Of a stretch of DNA of 64,000 nt, positions 47,864 through 61,520 are shown piece after piece. This DNA comes from Stenopsyche tienmushanensis. Lineage: Eukaryota > Arthropoda > Insecta > Trichoptera > Stenopsychidae. The position numbers were made by a program, and so were the translations under genes. Location: assembly GCA_008973525.1 (NCBI GenBank), contig WACJ01000308.1, positions 336,886 through 400,885 on the forward strand, given 5' to 3'. The notes under the pieces are model-generated. The model made no database searches. It had not been told where the DNA came from and was given only the letters and a program-made list of their open reading frames with translations. The first letter of the stretch is position 1. Each line of letters opens with the position of its first letter.

Positions 47864-49740
47864 GTTAAATCTTCTTATATGCGAAACACTTGCACAACCT
47901 TAAACCAAAGTCACTATACTGCTTGAACAAAAAAATCATCAAATTAATATTCAATCAAAATAGTTTTATTAGGATAATGAATGGACTGTATTGAAAGGAA
48001 AGATGAACAGGATGCCAAAAGCGTGAGACAAACAGGACTTGAAAAGAAAATAGCAAAAAAATCATACAAGGTTTGCGGTTGAGTATGAAAGAAAATCATA
48101 TAAACAAATTAGCATTCAGTCATCAAACCCATTGAATGATTCATTCAACACGATTCCCATACGATTTTACTTTCAAAATCAAGATCCGTCAAGACTTTAT
48201 GAATCATTCGATGTTTTTTTTTTCACATTTTTTAACAATAATATCGATCGAAGCCAATAAATCATATTGATATTCGCATCTGTCAATACGCTACAGGATT
48301 TCAATCCGATGGTAAAAACGAAATGATGCTTTAACGACGCGTTTAAAATCCGGTACAGGGTCTTCTATTTCACTGCTTTACTTCCTGCATCGAGATGCAG
48401 TGGGACTCCATCGTGTGAAAAGAATCCGTTTTTGAAGGCTTTTGAAAGTTGTATTTGTACCTGATCATCTCGCAATCGAGAGTTTATACGAAAATGCTCC
48501 GGGAGCGTGCTTCTGATCTTTGAGATCTGGAGCCATCGTAAAACACATTTGCGAAATTGCTTTTATTACATCAATTATATATTTATTTACAGCCATAAGA
48601 CTTGAAAAACTTGAAATCTTAATGCTCGAAACACTTCATAAGATGAGCCTCTATTTTGCAGATGCATCGCTTATTGCAGCTCTCTAGATTTAATTTATGA
48701 CTTGCAATTAAATTATAGTTCCTTGACTTTTTATGTACTCGGTCAGGTGATGAGCTATGGGAGCAGTGTTTCTTAAGAAATGTTCCATGAGTCTTTATAA
48801 ATAAAAAATGTATTTTATACATCCAAAAGAAGGATAAATATTTTACAAATCTTAAAAGAGCAAAGGCATTAAAACATACGCCAATAAGCCAAAAATCGCA
48901 TCATCAAAATTTGGAACGACGAGTGACCGTGAAAATGATAGTACTTGGTCAGTTCAAGTCATGATTAGGGCTGTAAGTGTATAATTTTTCAAAATGTCTT
49001 TAGTCAAAAACCTAAGAAGATGGAGAAATGTTTCAGAGAACTCTCTTCCTTTGAGTGATAATTCTAATCCATCAAAACATGCTCTCAATTGTGTTAACTT
49101 AATTAATAAATTGCAGATCTTGTATTTATTATATAAAATAAGTAGTTTGAAAAGAAAATCCTCATTTAACCAGGCTATATTCATAATAAAAAACTAGCTC
49201 CAATCTCGATGAAATCTGAAAAGATAACTTTACCCTGTTTAAATTCGAACAACGACCTCCCACTCACCTCCCATTGAATTAGAGCAATAGTTATATTTTT
49301 TACAAGAATCATATTTTACCACAGATTTGTAACTAACTTAACCACTTAAGCGCCAACGACTCACCGGTGAATCGCTATGTTTTTTCATAGAAAAAAATAT
49401 AATAAATTTTTGAATCCAAACATGTTTCATTTTAATGGATCTCGGTGTTTTCATTTTATTTTTAAATAAATTTAACAAAGATCATCAGGGCTGCCCATTG
49501 AATGATCTTTGCTTCGTAACTAATTTTATTTTAGGATACATTGGTCAGAATGCCTTATAAAAAACTGCTATTATTAGTATTATTAGTAAATTGAGACAAC
49601 CCTAAATAAATAATGAATTTTAATGGCGTGTATATAATATTATCAAAAATATTCATTATGTTTTGTGACAATCCTGAACAATGAATGCTCAAAAACCCAT
49701 AAATTATCCCGCAGGACAGAATTTGATAAATATGCATATA
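47864..49740. other. Region upstream of the gene's start exon
   Basis: The promoter should lie here on the minus strand. Just above the ATG the transcript strand reads AGCAGTATAGTGAC (an initiator-like CAGT near 47930), without a clear TATA box at the right distance. No other gene recognised. Confidence 0.25.
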
Positions 49741-50603
49741 CAAGACATATCCCGAAAGTAAATGTACTGTAACAATAACGGACTGTGATGACTGTGATAG
49801 AAGGGGATTTCCTGAAAAGTGAGCATAACAGGAACATGGTAGTATTTAATTTCACGTTGTAGTGTCCAGCTCCGTGAAAGATGTCGATAAGAAATCCCAT
49901 CAAGTGTGAGCGGCTCAATAGCGCCCTCGAGTTTCTTGTATGCCTTGAATTGCAAAAAGTTGATTTTCTGAACTCTATTATGACTGGAGATAAAAAAAAG
50001 TGGTTTACTCATTACACATCCGAGTCAAAAAGACAGACGTCACAGTGATTCAAATTTCCCATCTGCCAAAAAATTCAAAACCACAATTTCGGGCAAATAA
50101 AATCATGGCCTTAGTTTTGATCAAATTTCTGCCTCAGGGAGAGATCATCAATGCACAACGATATTGTGAGACCCTAAAACAATTCAAAAGAGCATTCAAA
50201 ATAAAAGAAGGGATATGCTGACGAGAAGAGTGTGCTTGTTGCATTACAATGCCCTTCCTCACACAGCCTTAACCACCAAGATGCTTTAAACCACTCCCCG
50301 TATTCCTCTGACTTATCGCCTTCAGATTATCATATTTTCTCCTCCTTGAAAGAACACATGGGTGGAATTAGATTTTCAACCGACAAGCAGCTGCAGAAAG
50401 AGGTTCTGAAGTAAGAAAGAGGAGCTGGTGGGAGAGTTCTTCGAGGAGGGCATAAAGAAGCTTGTGCCACGGCTCACTAGATGCATTAAATGAGATTTTG
50501 ATTATGTTGGGTTAAGTGTTTCAATAATATCCTGTTTTTTTAGATACACTTTTCCTAAAAAAAATATAAAAATCTAATACACTTACTTTCGGGATATGAC
50601 TAG
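49741..50603 (+). mobile_element. Mariner-type element, 863 bp, inverted ends and TA duplication
   Basis: The left end CAAGACATATCCCGAAAGTA pairs with the complement of the right end (CTAGTCATATCCCGAAAGTA). TA lies outside each end (49739-49740 and 50604-50605). The forward strand carries the transposase remnant described separately. At 863 bp against about 1.3 kb the element is shortened, mainly in the N-terminal coding half. Confidence 0.85.
49880..50495 (+). pseudogene. Mariner transposase remnant, C-terminal two thirds
   Basis: Forward frames read CERLNSALEFLVCLELQKVD and then IMTGDKKWFTHYTSESK, the first catalytic Asp block. A frameshift follows, then KFLPQGEIINAQRYCETL, then NHSPYSSDLSPSDYHIFSSL with the DLxPxDY motif holding the third Asp. 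The tail is RFSTDKQLQKEVLK, a stop, and EFFEEGIKKLVPRL in another frame. Several frameshifts and stops make it inactive. The order matches DD34D mariner transposases. The helix-turn-helix region is missing. Confidence 0.85.
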
Positions 50604-50605
50604 TA

Positions 50606-53519
50606 CTAGGATACACACGTCGCCTTTAGACAATAAAATACACAAATCAAACAACTTTTTATGTAATTTCTAATATCTCTAAATTCGTTTGCAGTTAAAA
50701 GGCTAAAGGGGTTCGAATATATTTTTTATAGAAATTGTCGATATCCGTTAATAAATTGAATAATTATTAATCCATTAATTTTTGATTGCATAACATCAAA
50801 GAAGATGTCATAACGGAATCTGCCTCGAATATGTTAATAAATGAGGACAAATTTAAATTAACATGAATGCAACAAAAATGGTTATTGTTAAACATAGTTA
50901 TAAATGAATTATTTAATAGATATAGTGATTAACTACATTCTTGGTCCAATTATTCTAGAAACATGGCTATAATGGTTTTTTTAAAAATATAGATATACAT
51001 AAATCAGTGGAAGAAAACCAAACATTTCTCTGTTGAAAGATATGTTTGTATAGAAAAAATATATATTGTTATAAGTGATAGCCATGTCCTCGAGCAGATA
51101 AAAACATTGCTCGCGGCCAATTGGCACCCAGTACTCAATATTTGCCGCAAACAATGCCTCACATTTGATGGTTTAATGCGTTGGCGTAATTTTCTCCAGC
51201 TCATTTTCAATCTAAAAATCACCATAACGCTCCTTAAAGCCAATAAAATCGTTTGAAATATATAGTCATTAATGTGTCAATTTAGAATGATTTTTTCATA
51301 GGAAATTGAGCCAATTACCACATCGAATTACAATGTACTGACTGACTACTGTTACAAATCGCAAGACTGATGGCCATCAATTCAATGCAGACCCTCATTT
51401 ATATAATGAGGTGTTTACGACCTGTAATATAGATACAGATCGATCCGATAAAATGATTTATCGTCTGTTTGTTTTATTTTATTATTATCATGTGAACGAG
51501 CCGACAAAAAATCGCAATTAGATTTGCGAAACGACTGCGACAGAATCATAGGATTATTCTCGTTTAGCCAATTTCGCAATGTTGAACTTAAATTACCCTC
51601 GATTATGTCGGTGGCTTGAGAAAATTTTAAATTGTTCCAGTAATTAATTGGAATCGTTTTATTTTGTGTCTTTTGTGTATTTCAGCGAAATGTCGGATAA
51701 ACTGATGACATGACCGAAAAATCATAGATTTGTATAATATGCAATAAACTAATATCAAAATGGCAAAATGAAGGATTTATAAAAATGAATTTATACAGCC
51801 TTAAAAAAATTGCATAATGCAATAAAAAATAAGTGGAATACAACAGTTAACACAAGGGTTTGGATGAAATTTTTACGATGGCATGCGTGAGATTTTTCAA
51901 TCGATTGCGCAATATTTTAAGGCTGTATTAAGCCATTGTACTGAAGTACGGTGTTGTTTATGGGTGTAAGAAATTTGCGGCTGTAATTAATCATCAAAAA
52001 AAATAAATTAGATGCAATAAAGTATGTGGTTTTGGCTGAAAGCTTTCACAATTCACGAATGGCTCCCGTGTTATTTTTACAATGAAACGAATCGGTGTCG
52101 ATGGTTCTCGTCCGCAAAGGGTTATGTAATGTATTCAGATTTGATTTGTATCGTTGTGACCTTTATAAAGTAGCGGCTATCATTATTTATAGTAGCAATA
52201 AGAAACAAGCGTTAACATATAAAATATGAATAATACAATGCGTTGATTGTGCAAGAAGCAATTTCGCTTTAACAATGCAGACTTTTTCCGAATGGCTTTA
52301 TACCAAAAACATATATTTTTGTCCAAATAAGAACACAAAGCTTTATCAATAGTTCAACTTCTTCATCTTAAGGTGCTGTGTGCGAATTTTTCAATGGATA
52401 AGTACTTTAATTTCAAAGTATGAAGAACAGTGTATTTAGGTAGGAGAGGATCTATGAGTATGTGGTATATTATCATTGTGTGTAAATCATATTTTATAAT
52501 CCTATATTCCTTGTCTCAAGAGATAATCTGAATTTTAAAGATAATTGAAATTACATGTATCCAAATCCAAAATACACGCAAAAGTATATTTATAATTTTT
52601 TTAAATATTTTTTAACGTCCAAGTGTGCGATCTCAAAGTTTAACTAAACCCAAAAAGAGTCCAGGAAATGACCCACTATAACAGGAAAGTAAGATTCAGC
52701 CTCTATGCAAAAAAAAATATGATACACATGTTACAATTTAATTTTTCAATTCGAAATCGCACACAATCGTTATTCAACCCATTGTATAATGTTACATCCA
52801 ATTTATTATTTTATGAACACATTGTTCCGAGATCTTACCGCATCATTGCAATTTGTGGTCAATTCTAATTTAATCAATGAGTCTATATAAATGGGAAAAT
52901 ATAAATACCCAACAGCGTATAAAAAACACGGAGCGCATGTAAAATATGGGGCTTTATATGCCAAAGAACGCGCAAAAAAATCTATGCTATATCAGTATAC
53001 ATATAAATATTGCCTTTGTCATATACGAATTTCCTGATATTGCATATGAAAATTCGCATCTTTTTAGCCGCGTAAATTATGATATGGGTGTATTCGAATA
53101 AAAATAAAAAACATATTTTTAAGCACAGGGATAAGATCCCGTGGGAATTAGAACCATTTTTTGTTGCTTGCCATATTATATGTTTCTGATAATTTTTCTA
53201 AATCGAAAAAATATTAAATTAAATTATGGTATAGATTGAAAATGTTTTAAGATTTTTTTGCTGTTTTAAACTTATTATAGTTTTATTCCTAAAATTTATA
53301 AAAACAGATAAGTGACCCTTAGTAGCTAGTATTAAGCATTACCAAAATATTTAAAAAAAAATGTATACGAGTACATTTTTCGAGATATTTTTAAAACAAA
53401 TTTGTGAATCTATTACTTCATTATATTCAAATCCTCTTTGTTCAGCGTAGCAATGTTTGATGTTTTCCCTATCCTAGTTTTCAAACAAATTTAAATTGTC
53501 CAATAATGCAATTCCAGAT
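50606..53519. other. Three kilobases without a recognised gene
   Basis: AT-rich, only short frames, no repeat shared with the rest of the window was noticed. Confidence 0.35.
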
Positions 53520-53582
53520 ACAGTAAACCCGCGGTAATTCGACTCCAGTCCAATCCGGCACCCCCTGTAGTCCGACATCCTA
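53520..53582. repeat. pogo/Tigger-like terminal sequence
   Basis: Starts CAGTAAACCCGCGGTAATTC, then GACTCCAGTCCAATCCGGCA, following TA. This is the style of pogo/Tigger inverted ends (CAGT..ACCC..TAATTCGA). No partner end was found in the window. Confidence 0.45.
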
Positions 53583-53604
53583 ATAAAACACATGTAAACT
53601 ATGT

Positions 53605-53825
53605 ATTCCACACGAGAGAGAGAGCGATCTGCAGGAGGGACGACCTCCCGCAGCCAAGGTTAACCGACGACTCTCCCGACTCCCGCCTCCTGCGCGTCAC
53701 TACCCAACCGACAACGATGCACGCGCAAGAGCAAACGGTCGGTATGCAGATGCAATGTCTCCGCAGGGCCACAATAGATGGCGCTGTTAAAATAACACAT
53801 TGCACCTGAAGAGAGATAGAAGATG
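53605..53825 (-). repeat. GC-rich dispersed repeat R, copy 2
   Basis: Complement of 15645-15860. Ends in a (GA)n run at 53612-53622, as copy 1 ends in (TC)n at 15840-15857. It lies next to a pogo/Tigger-like end at 53520, but copy 1 has no such end, so the two are probably independent. Confidence 0.8.
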
Positions 53826-56346
53826 TTTCCGTGGAAGAAGTTTTTTACAAGAAGATAACAAAAAAGAAGATTTTCTAGCTAACATGAGATAGTTAAAACG
53901 CTTCAAAAATCTTCATGGAATACTTTTGACGAACGGGTTTTCATTTTTATAACTGTTATGGCCATTGTATTTATGACGTTAATTCTATAATAATTACAAT
54001 TACTCCTTTCAAAAAAAAAATCCGGACCACAAGGGGTTGGGAGCAGTACTTATCCTTATTTTTTCCAGGAATTGATCAAGCTCTCATCTTTCTCGGCAAA
54101 ATATTTTAGAAGATTTTGAAGATGAAAACATTTCATTGATGATATTCTTATAACGCCTTGATCCATTAGTTGGATCAAAGTCACATTAGGGGGCAAAAAC
54201 TTTGCAACCATAAGTTCATTGCTTGTGTTCAATATGTTTTTATTTTGTTAAAAAGGAACATTATCTAAAAAATAATACTGTGTTTGTGGCAATCCCTTAT
54301 TGAACCAATCTGCAAAATTTGCAAAAATCTATGCTTCTTTTTGGCTATTCGACAGGAATTTTATCAGAGACAGTTATTTTTTCTTTGGACAATGTGTATC
54401 CTGAAGCGGATCTTTTCCTTTCATTTCCTTTTCAAGCACGAATAATCCACAAACCAGAGAATCCGCATCTGGATTATCATCTATAATTAATTCTTCCAGT
54501 TTGAAAATAAAGGATACGCTTGATCACTATAGTTTTATTTTTCCGATACCCTTTTGTTGTGCAATGATAGCAATTCTTCAGGTTTTTGTTTGCAATTTTA
54601 AACAGATTGGTGCAATTATTTTAAGCAGTATTTCTGTCGGAAACATTGAGAATCGTTGCCCCTTTGAGCTTTAAACGCAATTCATATGCAGATAATGTCA
54701 ATTTCATTGTGATTTAATGCTATGAAATATCATTATGAACGATTCGGAATCCGGTGATTTTTTCGATGCCGAAGACGTGGTAATATTACTTATGGCGATT
54801 TGCAGCTCGAAACGTATAATTTTTGTATTGATTTATCGGCCTGTGTGCAAAGCTTAAATGTGTTCAACGCCCTGGCGACGACATTTCAAAAGTTATCGGT
54901 TTGACGTCCGGGAATAGAAAGTTGTGCATATATTTGTAATTAATATTTTGATCGGTTACGTTGTTGCGTTACGCCGGGTCGCTCAGTATGGACGTACTTA
55001 TTGCTTTGAAATGTTCAATAATTTCGACAGGTTGTATTATTTAAGGCGATTCCCTCTTTTCTATACATGTTTCGAATGGATCTTTCAAAATATTAATTGA
55101 CACGTAATCGACGATTCTAATGTTAGTCACGTTTCCCAGACATGAAGTGTATTGTGTTTGAGACACGAACGACTTCTAGCTGAAATTAATGCCATGTCAG
55201 AAACTGGATGGCGCTTTTGAAACACTGAAGCTTTCTTCACAACTCGCATCCATTATTTGTACATCTTCATCTTTCCCAGAGTATTGCATTCTGTTGATTT
55301 ACGCCAAAGATTTACGATCAATGAAACCACAGTACAGAGCGCGTGTGGCACGACGCGTGCTAGTTAGGTGGTACGACTAACCAACGAAGAAGATCCGAGT
55401 CGTGCTCCAAGAACTACTTCGTGATTTATGTGCCTCCGAGGCCCACATTCACTTTTTGGCATCATCATAAGGCAAGAAAATCACGTACAAATCTTATGAC
55501 GGAACATTTCGTGTTTATGTAAACGGAACAAAACATATCATAACGCCAATAATATACGTAAAGATGATGCGAAAAATCGTCGGAACCGGTCAATCCATGA
55601 TCGATTGTGTGCATTCACAAAATCTTCGTGAGAACCATGATGATAGTCATTATATTGCTATGCATAAATTGGTGCATAATATTTGATAAATTGCTCCAGC
55701 ATAATTTCGATAATTTTATAGACCAATTTGCCGATGGAAAAATTTGAATACTCCGAATCGTCATAAGCAACATAATTGATAGGATATACAAGTAGCGAAA
55801 TCACATTAAAATTATTCATCCATTTTTTCGAAAAATATTAACCTTGCTTTCTACACACAAATGACAGACATTGAACGAAGAAAAACCATAAATATTAAAT
55901 AAATATATCAAGGACAAGTGTATAATTTATTCATTATATATACAACAGACAATGGATTTGTTTATGCATGGGAAAATGTGAAAAATCACGAATTTCCGTA
56001 TTATTGAGTGTATTATAACAAATTTACCAAAATTGAATTAATTTTTTCGATTTTCTACCACAAATTACATAAAAATTTGGGAGATTGAATTGCAGATCTA
56101 TTAAATAGATATTAAAAACATCTATGGTATGCAAAGAATCAGTGCGTTATTTCAGAAAATCGTTTTTGTACTGTAATGATTTTTTTGCGATTCGATAATG
56201 ACCATGACTAATGACTGGACTATACTAATGTTTTTTTTTAAATAATTTTACAACTAACACATTATTACTTTGCAATTATTCAAATCCCGCTGTTTTAATA
56301 TTTTAATTTAAATAAATAAGTAATCTAATTTAATTTACTCATGTAT
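53826..56346. other. Unassigned DNA
   Basis: The forward frame 55189-55380 (ending ARVARRVLVRWYD) is open in slightly higher GC, but I recognise no family and no splice-linked partner. Confidence 0.3.
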
Positions 56347-56348
56347 TA

Positions 56349-56825
56349 GGGTGTCCCATAAGTTTCTTTCGTTTTCATATTAAGAAAAAAATAAACACTA
56401 ATTTGTATTACATCAAAATTTATTCTGTTCTATCTCCGGAAGCTTTTTTTTTTGGTGTAGGCCAGGCTTAGCTACAGTTTAAAGCTTCTGTACCCTTGGT
56501 TCAAGACCGTTACGTTGGATATTCTCATAGAGTATCCAACTTTCATCTCTAGTGACAAGTCTCTTCAAAAAAGGTTGGCTATTATGTCGTTGGAGAAGAA
56601 GATCGCATGTTGAAATACGCTGAAGTTTATTTGAGTCAGTCAGTTCATGAGGAAGCCACACATCTGAACGATTGATGTAGCCCAATTTTGTTAGATGATT
56701 ATGAACGGAAGTTCGTGGAATTTCTAACTTATTAGCTATTTCACGAACAGTATATCGCGAATTTTCTTCAACCACGGCTATGATTAGATCTGTGTTCATT
56801 TGCGAAAGAAACTTATGGGACAACC
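56349..56825 (-). mobile_element. Internally deleted mariner, both ends and TA duplication
   Basis: The ends are inverted repeats of 23 bases (GGGTGTCCCATAAGTTTCTT against GGTTGTCCCATAAGTTTCTT, both continuing TCG). They are flanked by TA at 56347-56348 and 56826-56827. The 477-bp body encodes, on the minus strand, the transposase helix-turn-helix region (TVREIANKLEIPRTSVHNHL), then GYINRSDVWLPHEL, then the first catalytic Asp block (VTRDESWILY). A shifted frame gives AKPGLH, after which the rest of the catalytic domain is missing. Full mariners are about 1.3 kb, so some 800 bp have been lost. The element is non-autonomous but mobilisable in principle if its ends are intact. Confidence 0.88.
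56479..56825 (-). pseudogene. Mariner transposase N-terminal half
   Basis: The open frame runs continuously from within the right inverted repeat to a stop at 56479. The helix-turn-helix segment, the WLPHEL linker and the first Asp (of the DD34D triad) are readable. The second and third Asp are absent because of the internal deletion. Of the mariner copies here this frame is the least damaged, which suggests the deletion, not point mutation, inactivated it. Confidence 0.85.
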
Positions 56826-56827
56826 TA

Positions 56828-59800
56828 ATATAATTTTGCAGTTCTGCTTGACATGTGCACAATGGCAGCCGATCTCTTTTTGAGCACATATTTTCGCTTT
56901 TGACTATGCAGCGAGCCGCATTTTTTTATAATAATCGTGGGTATTTCCCAAATATGTTTATACGTGTATTACATTTTAAGGAAATCCCCGAAATGCATTT
57001 TTTCACATATGCCTGGTTTTTAAAGAGGAATTCCAGGTTTCCCATACTATTTTACCGATGATGGTAGAATTTCCTTTCATTTTTAAATAATTATATTATT
57101 TTATTCAATAATAATAGTTTTTGACATGGAATGCTGAAGATGATAAAAAACTATGACACCAAAATCATCAATCGCGGGAATATTATTAAAAAGCTATATA
57201 GTCATAGGAGTGTCCGGAAATAATGTCGTTTTCATGCGAACTGAATTGCAGTATAATGTATATAAATGTTTGTTATGGGAGGACTATATTAAATTTAAAA
57301 AATACCCCAAAGCATAGCATGAATGACAATGCTTTTTATACGTTTAGAACCGAATCAATACAAGAATATCCATTGTTGAATAGTCTTAGAATTGAAGCTT
57401 CCTGATCAAAACTCAAAATGAGAAGGAGTTCACTAAGGACAAAAAGTAGAATTGACGCTTTCCTTCAGTATTTCATCAAAAGAAACAGTATTCATCTAAA
57501 GACAGACGATTTTTCAACATCTAAATCCGCTTAAATTTTTGTGTTGTTTTTCGATGCTGTAACGGATCAAAGATTGATCAGATATGATTTTTTCAGACTA
57601 CCATTTGTATAAGGTGAATAAAGCATTTTTTTGAATTACCTAAAGCTTAAATTTAAAAACGATATTGCTTCTGGGTATCCTATTGAACTTCCATTCCATT
57701 GTGAATTCGTTGCATAAAGAATTACCCTCTTTATTGCTATTGAGTTGAGTCTTAATACATTTGAAAGTTTTTATGATGTTTTATTTTCAACAGAAATTTA
57801 TGGGCAGACACTTTACCAGATACAATAGTCACTTCAAATGCATGTTTCAGCCTAGAATCACGAAGTTTGAATCGTTTTTATTGACTATTTACATGGAGTT
57901 GAAATGAAAATTTGATGTTGCAGCTTAGACCAATTAATTTGATCCCAATATAAATGTTATCGATATACATGTTCAATCATGCAATCCCTCTAATTTGCGT
58001 TGTTCGCTTTAATAGATATTCAAATGAGATGCACTTAATTTATTGTATTTATTCACACGTTTGCAGAGATGATGTTGCCATGATTCCTGCAAACATGAAA
58101 AACGATGCGTTTCGCAACACACCAAACCGCACAAAACAATTTACCCAGCTATGGGATCAAATATGCAATCACACGACTAATGGCAATATTTTAGCTAAAA
58201 CAACGCTTCTTACGTTTGCTTCGAAATTGTGCAATCGTCAATCAAAGTGATCGTTTTAATTCTCATCTCGCGTTTACAATAACCCGAAGAAGTTATTATG
58301 TGATTAAAAATGGAATTGCAGAGAGCGATGGTCGTTAAATGAATAGGCAATAGAATGAGATAATCTCTGATCAAACAGCGCATCGGCTGAGAAATAAACT
58401 TGGACCTGGTGTTTCAACACGTGGGGTTAGGCCCCAACAAACCAATTACATAACCAACCATGCGAACCGATGCTGAATTATTCAAACTTAGGATTAAATT
58501 CCTAAACCGCATTGATTTGCTGAGGTATTGCAAATGCAAAGATTTATTTACATACTAGATTTTTCCAAAATTTGCCTTTTTTGTTGAAGAGAAACGCCAA
58601 TATTAGCTTCACTGTCTTCCGCATATGTTAATTTGAATAAGACTAATAAGACTATTAAAAATATTTTTTTTAGATAAGAGAGAAGTAATCAAAATCGTTT
58701 CAAATCAATCACTTATCATTAGGGGGACCGAAAAGCAATCAAAATTTCATCGATAAGCTCTCTTTCACAATTAGTTGTGTGAGATATGGTCCAGAAAATT
58801 ATATATACATTTGATATGGTTGAAGCTATGAGACAACTTGGTATATATTATAAAAACGGACAAGTCAATCAATGTATCATGTAACGTAAAAGGTCGAATA
58901 AAATAAAAAACCATGTGCAACTCTTGACTTGGTCGGTATTTTGCGTTTGCGTTTTGGTCAATAACTAAAAAGGATTCGCCACAAGCTATAGAAATAGCTC
59001 AGGAATAAAACGAGGGAGCTTGGGTTGGAAAATTCTATATCTTCCAACTTATCATCTAATCTTGCTGCATCGGATTACTATCTTTGAAAAAATATTTTTG
59101 ATTACTTTTCGGTACCTTAAACGACTTAGAAAATCAATCGAATAAACGACTCTCACTATCCAGATGCATATTATTATCCGGCTAAAATGATTATATTAAT
59201 ACTATATTCGATGGCATACATCTTATAGCATAGCCTGTGAGATTGGAAATATTCATACAATAAATATACATGCGATTTAAAAAAAAATGTCACAAAAATG
59301 TCGTCAATAGTGTTCGTTTATGTATAATGTCATTAGAAACTTATTAGATAATAAATGTTTGTAACCAGTTTTGGTATTCAATTATGAGCTCATGATTATA
59401 TCTACAGTATAATTAATTGTTGTGAAAAAATATATATATATGAATATGTAAGAGACATAATTTAGCAGCAGCTTTATTTATTAACTTATAATCGCTTTGG
59501 TTTTTACTTTATGCAACAAGCTTTAAACTATAATTAAACGCGGTGTGATTTGGACTGAGACGTTTCTTCCAGATGGCATAGCCACTCACTGCTCCAAATA
59601 ATTTATGGACATCTGATTTAAATAAGCATTCATGGATGGCAAACTTTTGCATTGATCATATCAATATATTACGAATCATTTTAATAGATGACGGATGAGA
59701 ACTGAACTAAATATTTACAAGTTATGATAAATTGCTGATTTCGATATAAAACACGAAGTATCTAATGTAGTAAAGTTGTTAAAAAAGAGCTTGAAAACAC

Positions 59801-60847
59801 ATCTATTTCGTACATTCACTTCATACCTTTATACATCATCAAAGACAATTATGCAATTATTTTTTCTTCTATTTGTATATAGAAGACTAAGAATATTTTC
59901 ATATTATAATATGGAGATGAACAAAAATATTGTATTTTGTATTTAAATTAAATGCATTCCAAGCAAATAATAATTTGCATGTCAAATAAGAATTTGCAAG
60001 TACATCAACTGTTCGCACAGTCCATAAACAATCATACAAGTAAAAAACTATTAATTGCTGAGAAAATTTAAATCCATTATTAAAAGATCTTTATCAAAAA
60101 TTATCAAATTATAAAAAGTACTGAAACAAAACAACATGAATCGATGATAGAAAACTAATTGAACAACAATTTTGTAAGATGATGTAGCAAATTATGGCAA
60201 AATTAAGCTGTGATCAATTAAATGCCAATTCAATCGTTTATGCTTATCAGATTAGGCGTTTTATTTAATTTCTTCAATAAAATTTATGCAATATCTAACT
60301 ATAAATCCCCCTACCTGAAAGCCTATCATCTAATAAACTTAGTATATTCATCTTACTGGATATCTTTACAATAATTGAATCAGCACAGGCTTAAAACTAT
60401 TATAAATTCGTACGCATAGCCAATTTACGTCTCTTTACGTTTTAATGAAGCCTACCGTTTGTAAATGTGTCATGAATAATTATTGAGAATGTGTATTCAT
60501 AGGCATTCAATATGGAAAATAGTAGTATATCCTCTTAATCATGTAATTAGTCTTGAATTTTCGAATGATACGTACATTACTCGTGATTATTATGGGCATA
60601 AAAATATCACAACATATTAGACAAGGCTGCTTAAATAATATCATATTTATAGGGGCGATCATAAATTATTATACTGAAAGCAGTGGTAAATTAATACGGA
60701 ACGTCCCAATGGAGAATGTATTTTTTAAATTTCTAATCAATAAAAAATAGGAAAAAAATAATTACTACCCTATAAATATAATGTTCAACAGATCACATCT
60801 CATTTGTGCTAAATATATTAAACTTAAAAAATATCTAAAACTAGTAA
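56828..60847. other. Four kilobases without a recognised gene
   Basis: AT-rich with a 98-codon forward frame (57954-58250) lacking motifs. No transposon ends noticed. Confidence 0.35.
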
Positions 60848-61225
60848 TATTTTTAAAACTAAACTAAGTTAAAAATAGTTGCTAGTTTTTTATTTTTAGA
60901 ATTAGAAGTTGAAATTTCTCATTCGTTCGAACATTTTTTGTGACTTTGGAAGCTCAGAACTATTGCTTTCAAACCATTGCATTAAATATGATTAGTTTTT
61001 AATTAAAAATATTGTGAAATACAAAAACAGTTATTTCGTGCTACTTCGAGCACAGATTAAAAAAGTTATGAAGGTGTAAAGGTTAAATTTGGTGTTGTTT
61101 CAATTTTGAATAAAAAATCTATTTTGACAGCCCTGATACTTAGAACATAGGGCCTATATGAAGCGAGTAAAAGACCCCCCCCCTAAATCCCAAATTATTG
61201 TTGGTCCATGTGTAAAACTCCCTGC
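60848..61225. repeat. Family D fragment, copy 4 (right part)
   Basis: Matches 17640-17735 (ACTAAACTAAGTT, TTTCTCATTCGTTC) and the right arms of copies 2 and 3 (GACAGCCCTGATACTTAG, GGTCCATGTGTAAAAC). No tandem units remain. Confidence 0.65.
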
Positions 61226-61361
61226 AGATATAAATAATTTCAAATATTGATCGTTCATATTAATCAGTATTTTAAATATATAATGATGTCTTTATTGGGC
61301 GCTCGTTATAACCGAGATTGACTATATTTGTTCATTCCTGTAAATGTACTTCATTAAAGTC

Positions 61362-61520
61362 CGGTAAAATTAAGATTATCACCTGAAACCTTATCGATAG
61401 GGTCGCGAAAGTGTTCTTCGTGCACTCACCACGGTGACTCGTTGGGTGAGTGTTCACAAATAAATTCGAATGTACTGATATCTTTAATATTTTACGATCA
61501 ACAAGCTAAATATATGACAT
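61362..61520 (+). repeat. LINE tail, diverged fragment 3
   Basis: Shares CCTTATCGA, TCGCGAAAGTGTTC, CACTCA, CGTTGG(T/G)TGAG and GTTCA(A/C)AAATAAA with 23996-24354; ends without the (GAT)n tail. Confidence 0.55.

Noticed and set aside
53599..53805. Cys/Arg-rich minus-strand frame
   Set aside because: Falls entirely in repeat R; the matching region at 15.7 kb is open in different frames, so coding is unlikely.
58425..58445. GGGGTTAGGCCCC hairpin
   Set aside because: Isolated; too short to support an RNA or terminator call in a eukaryotic region.
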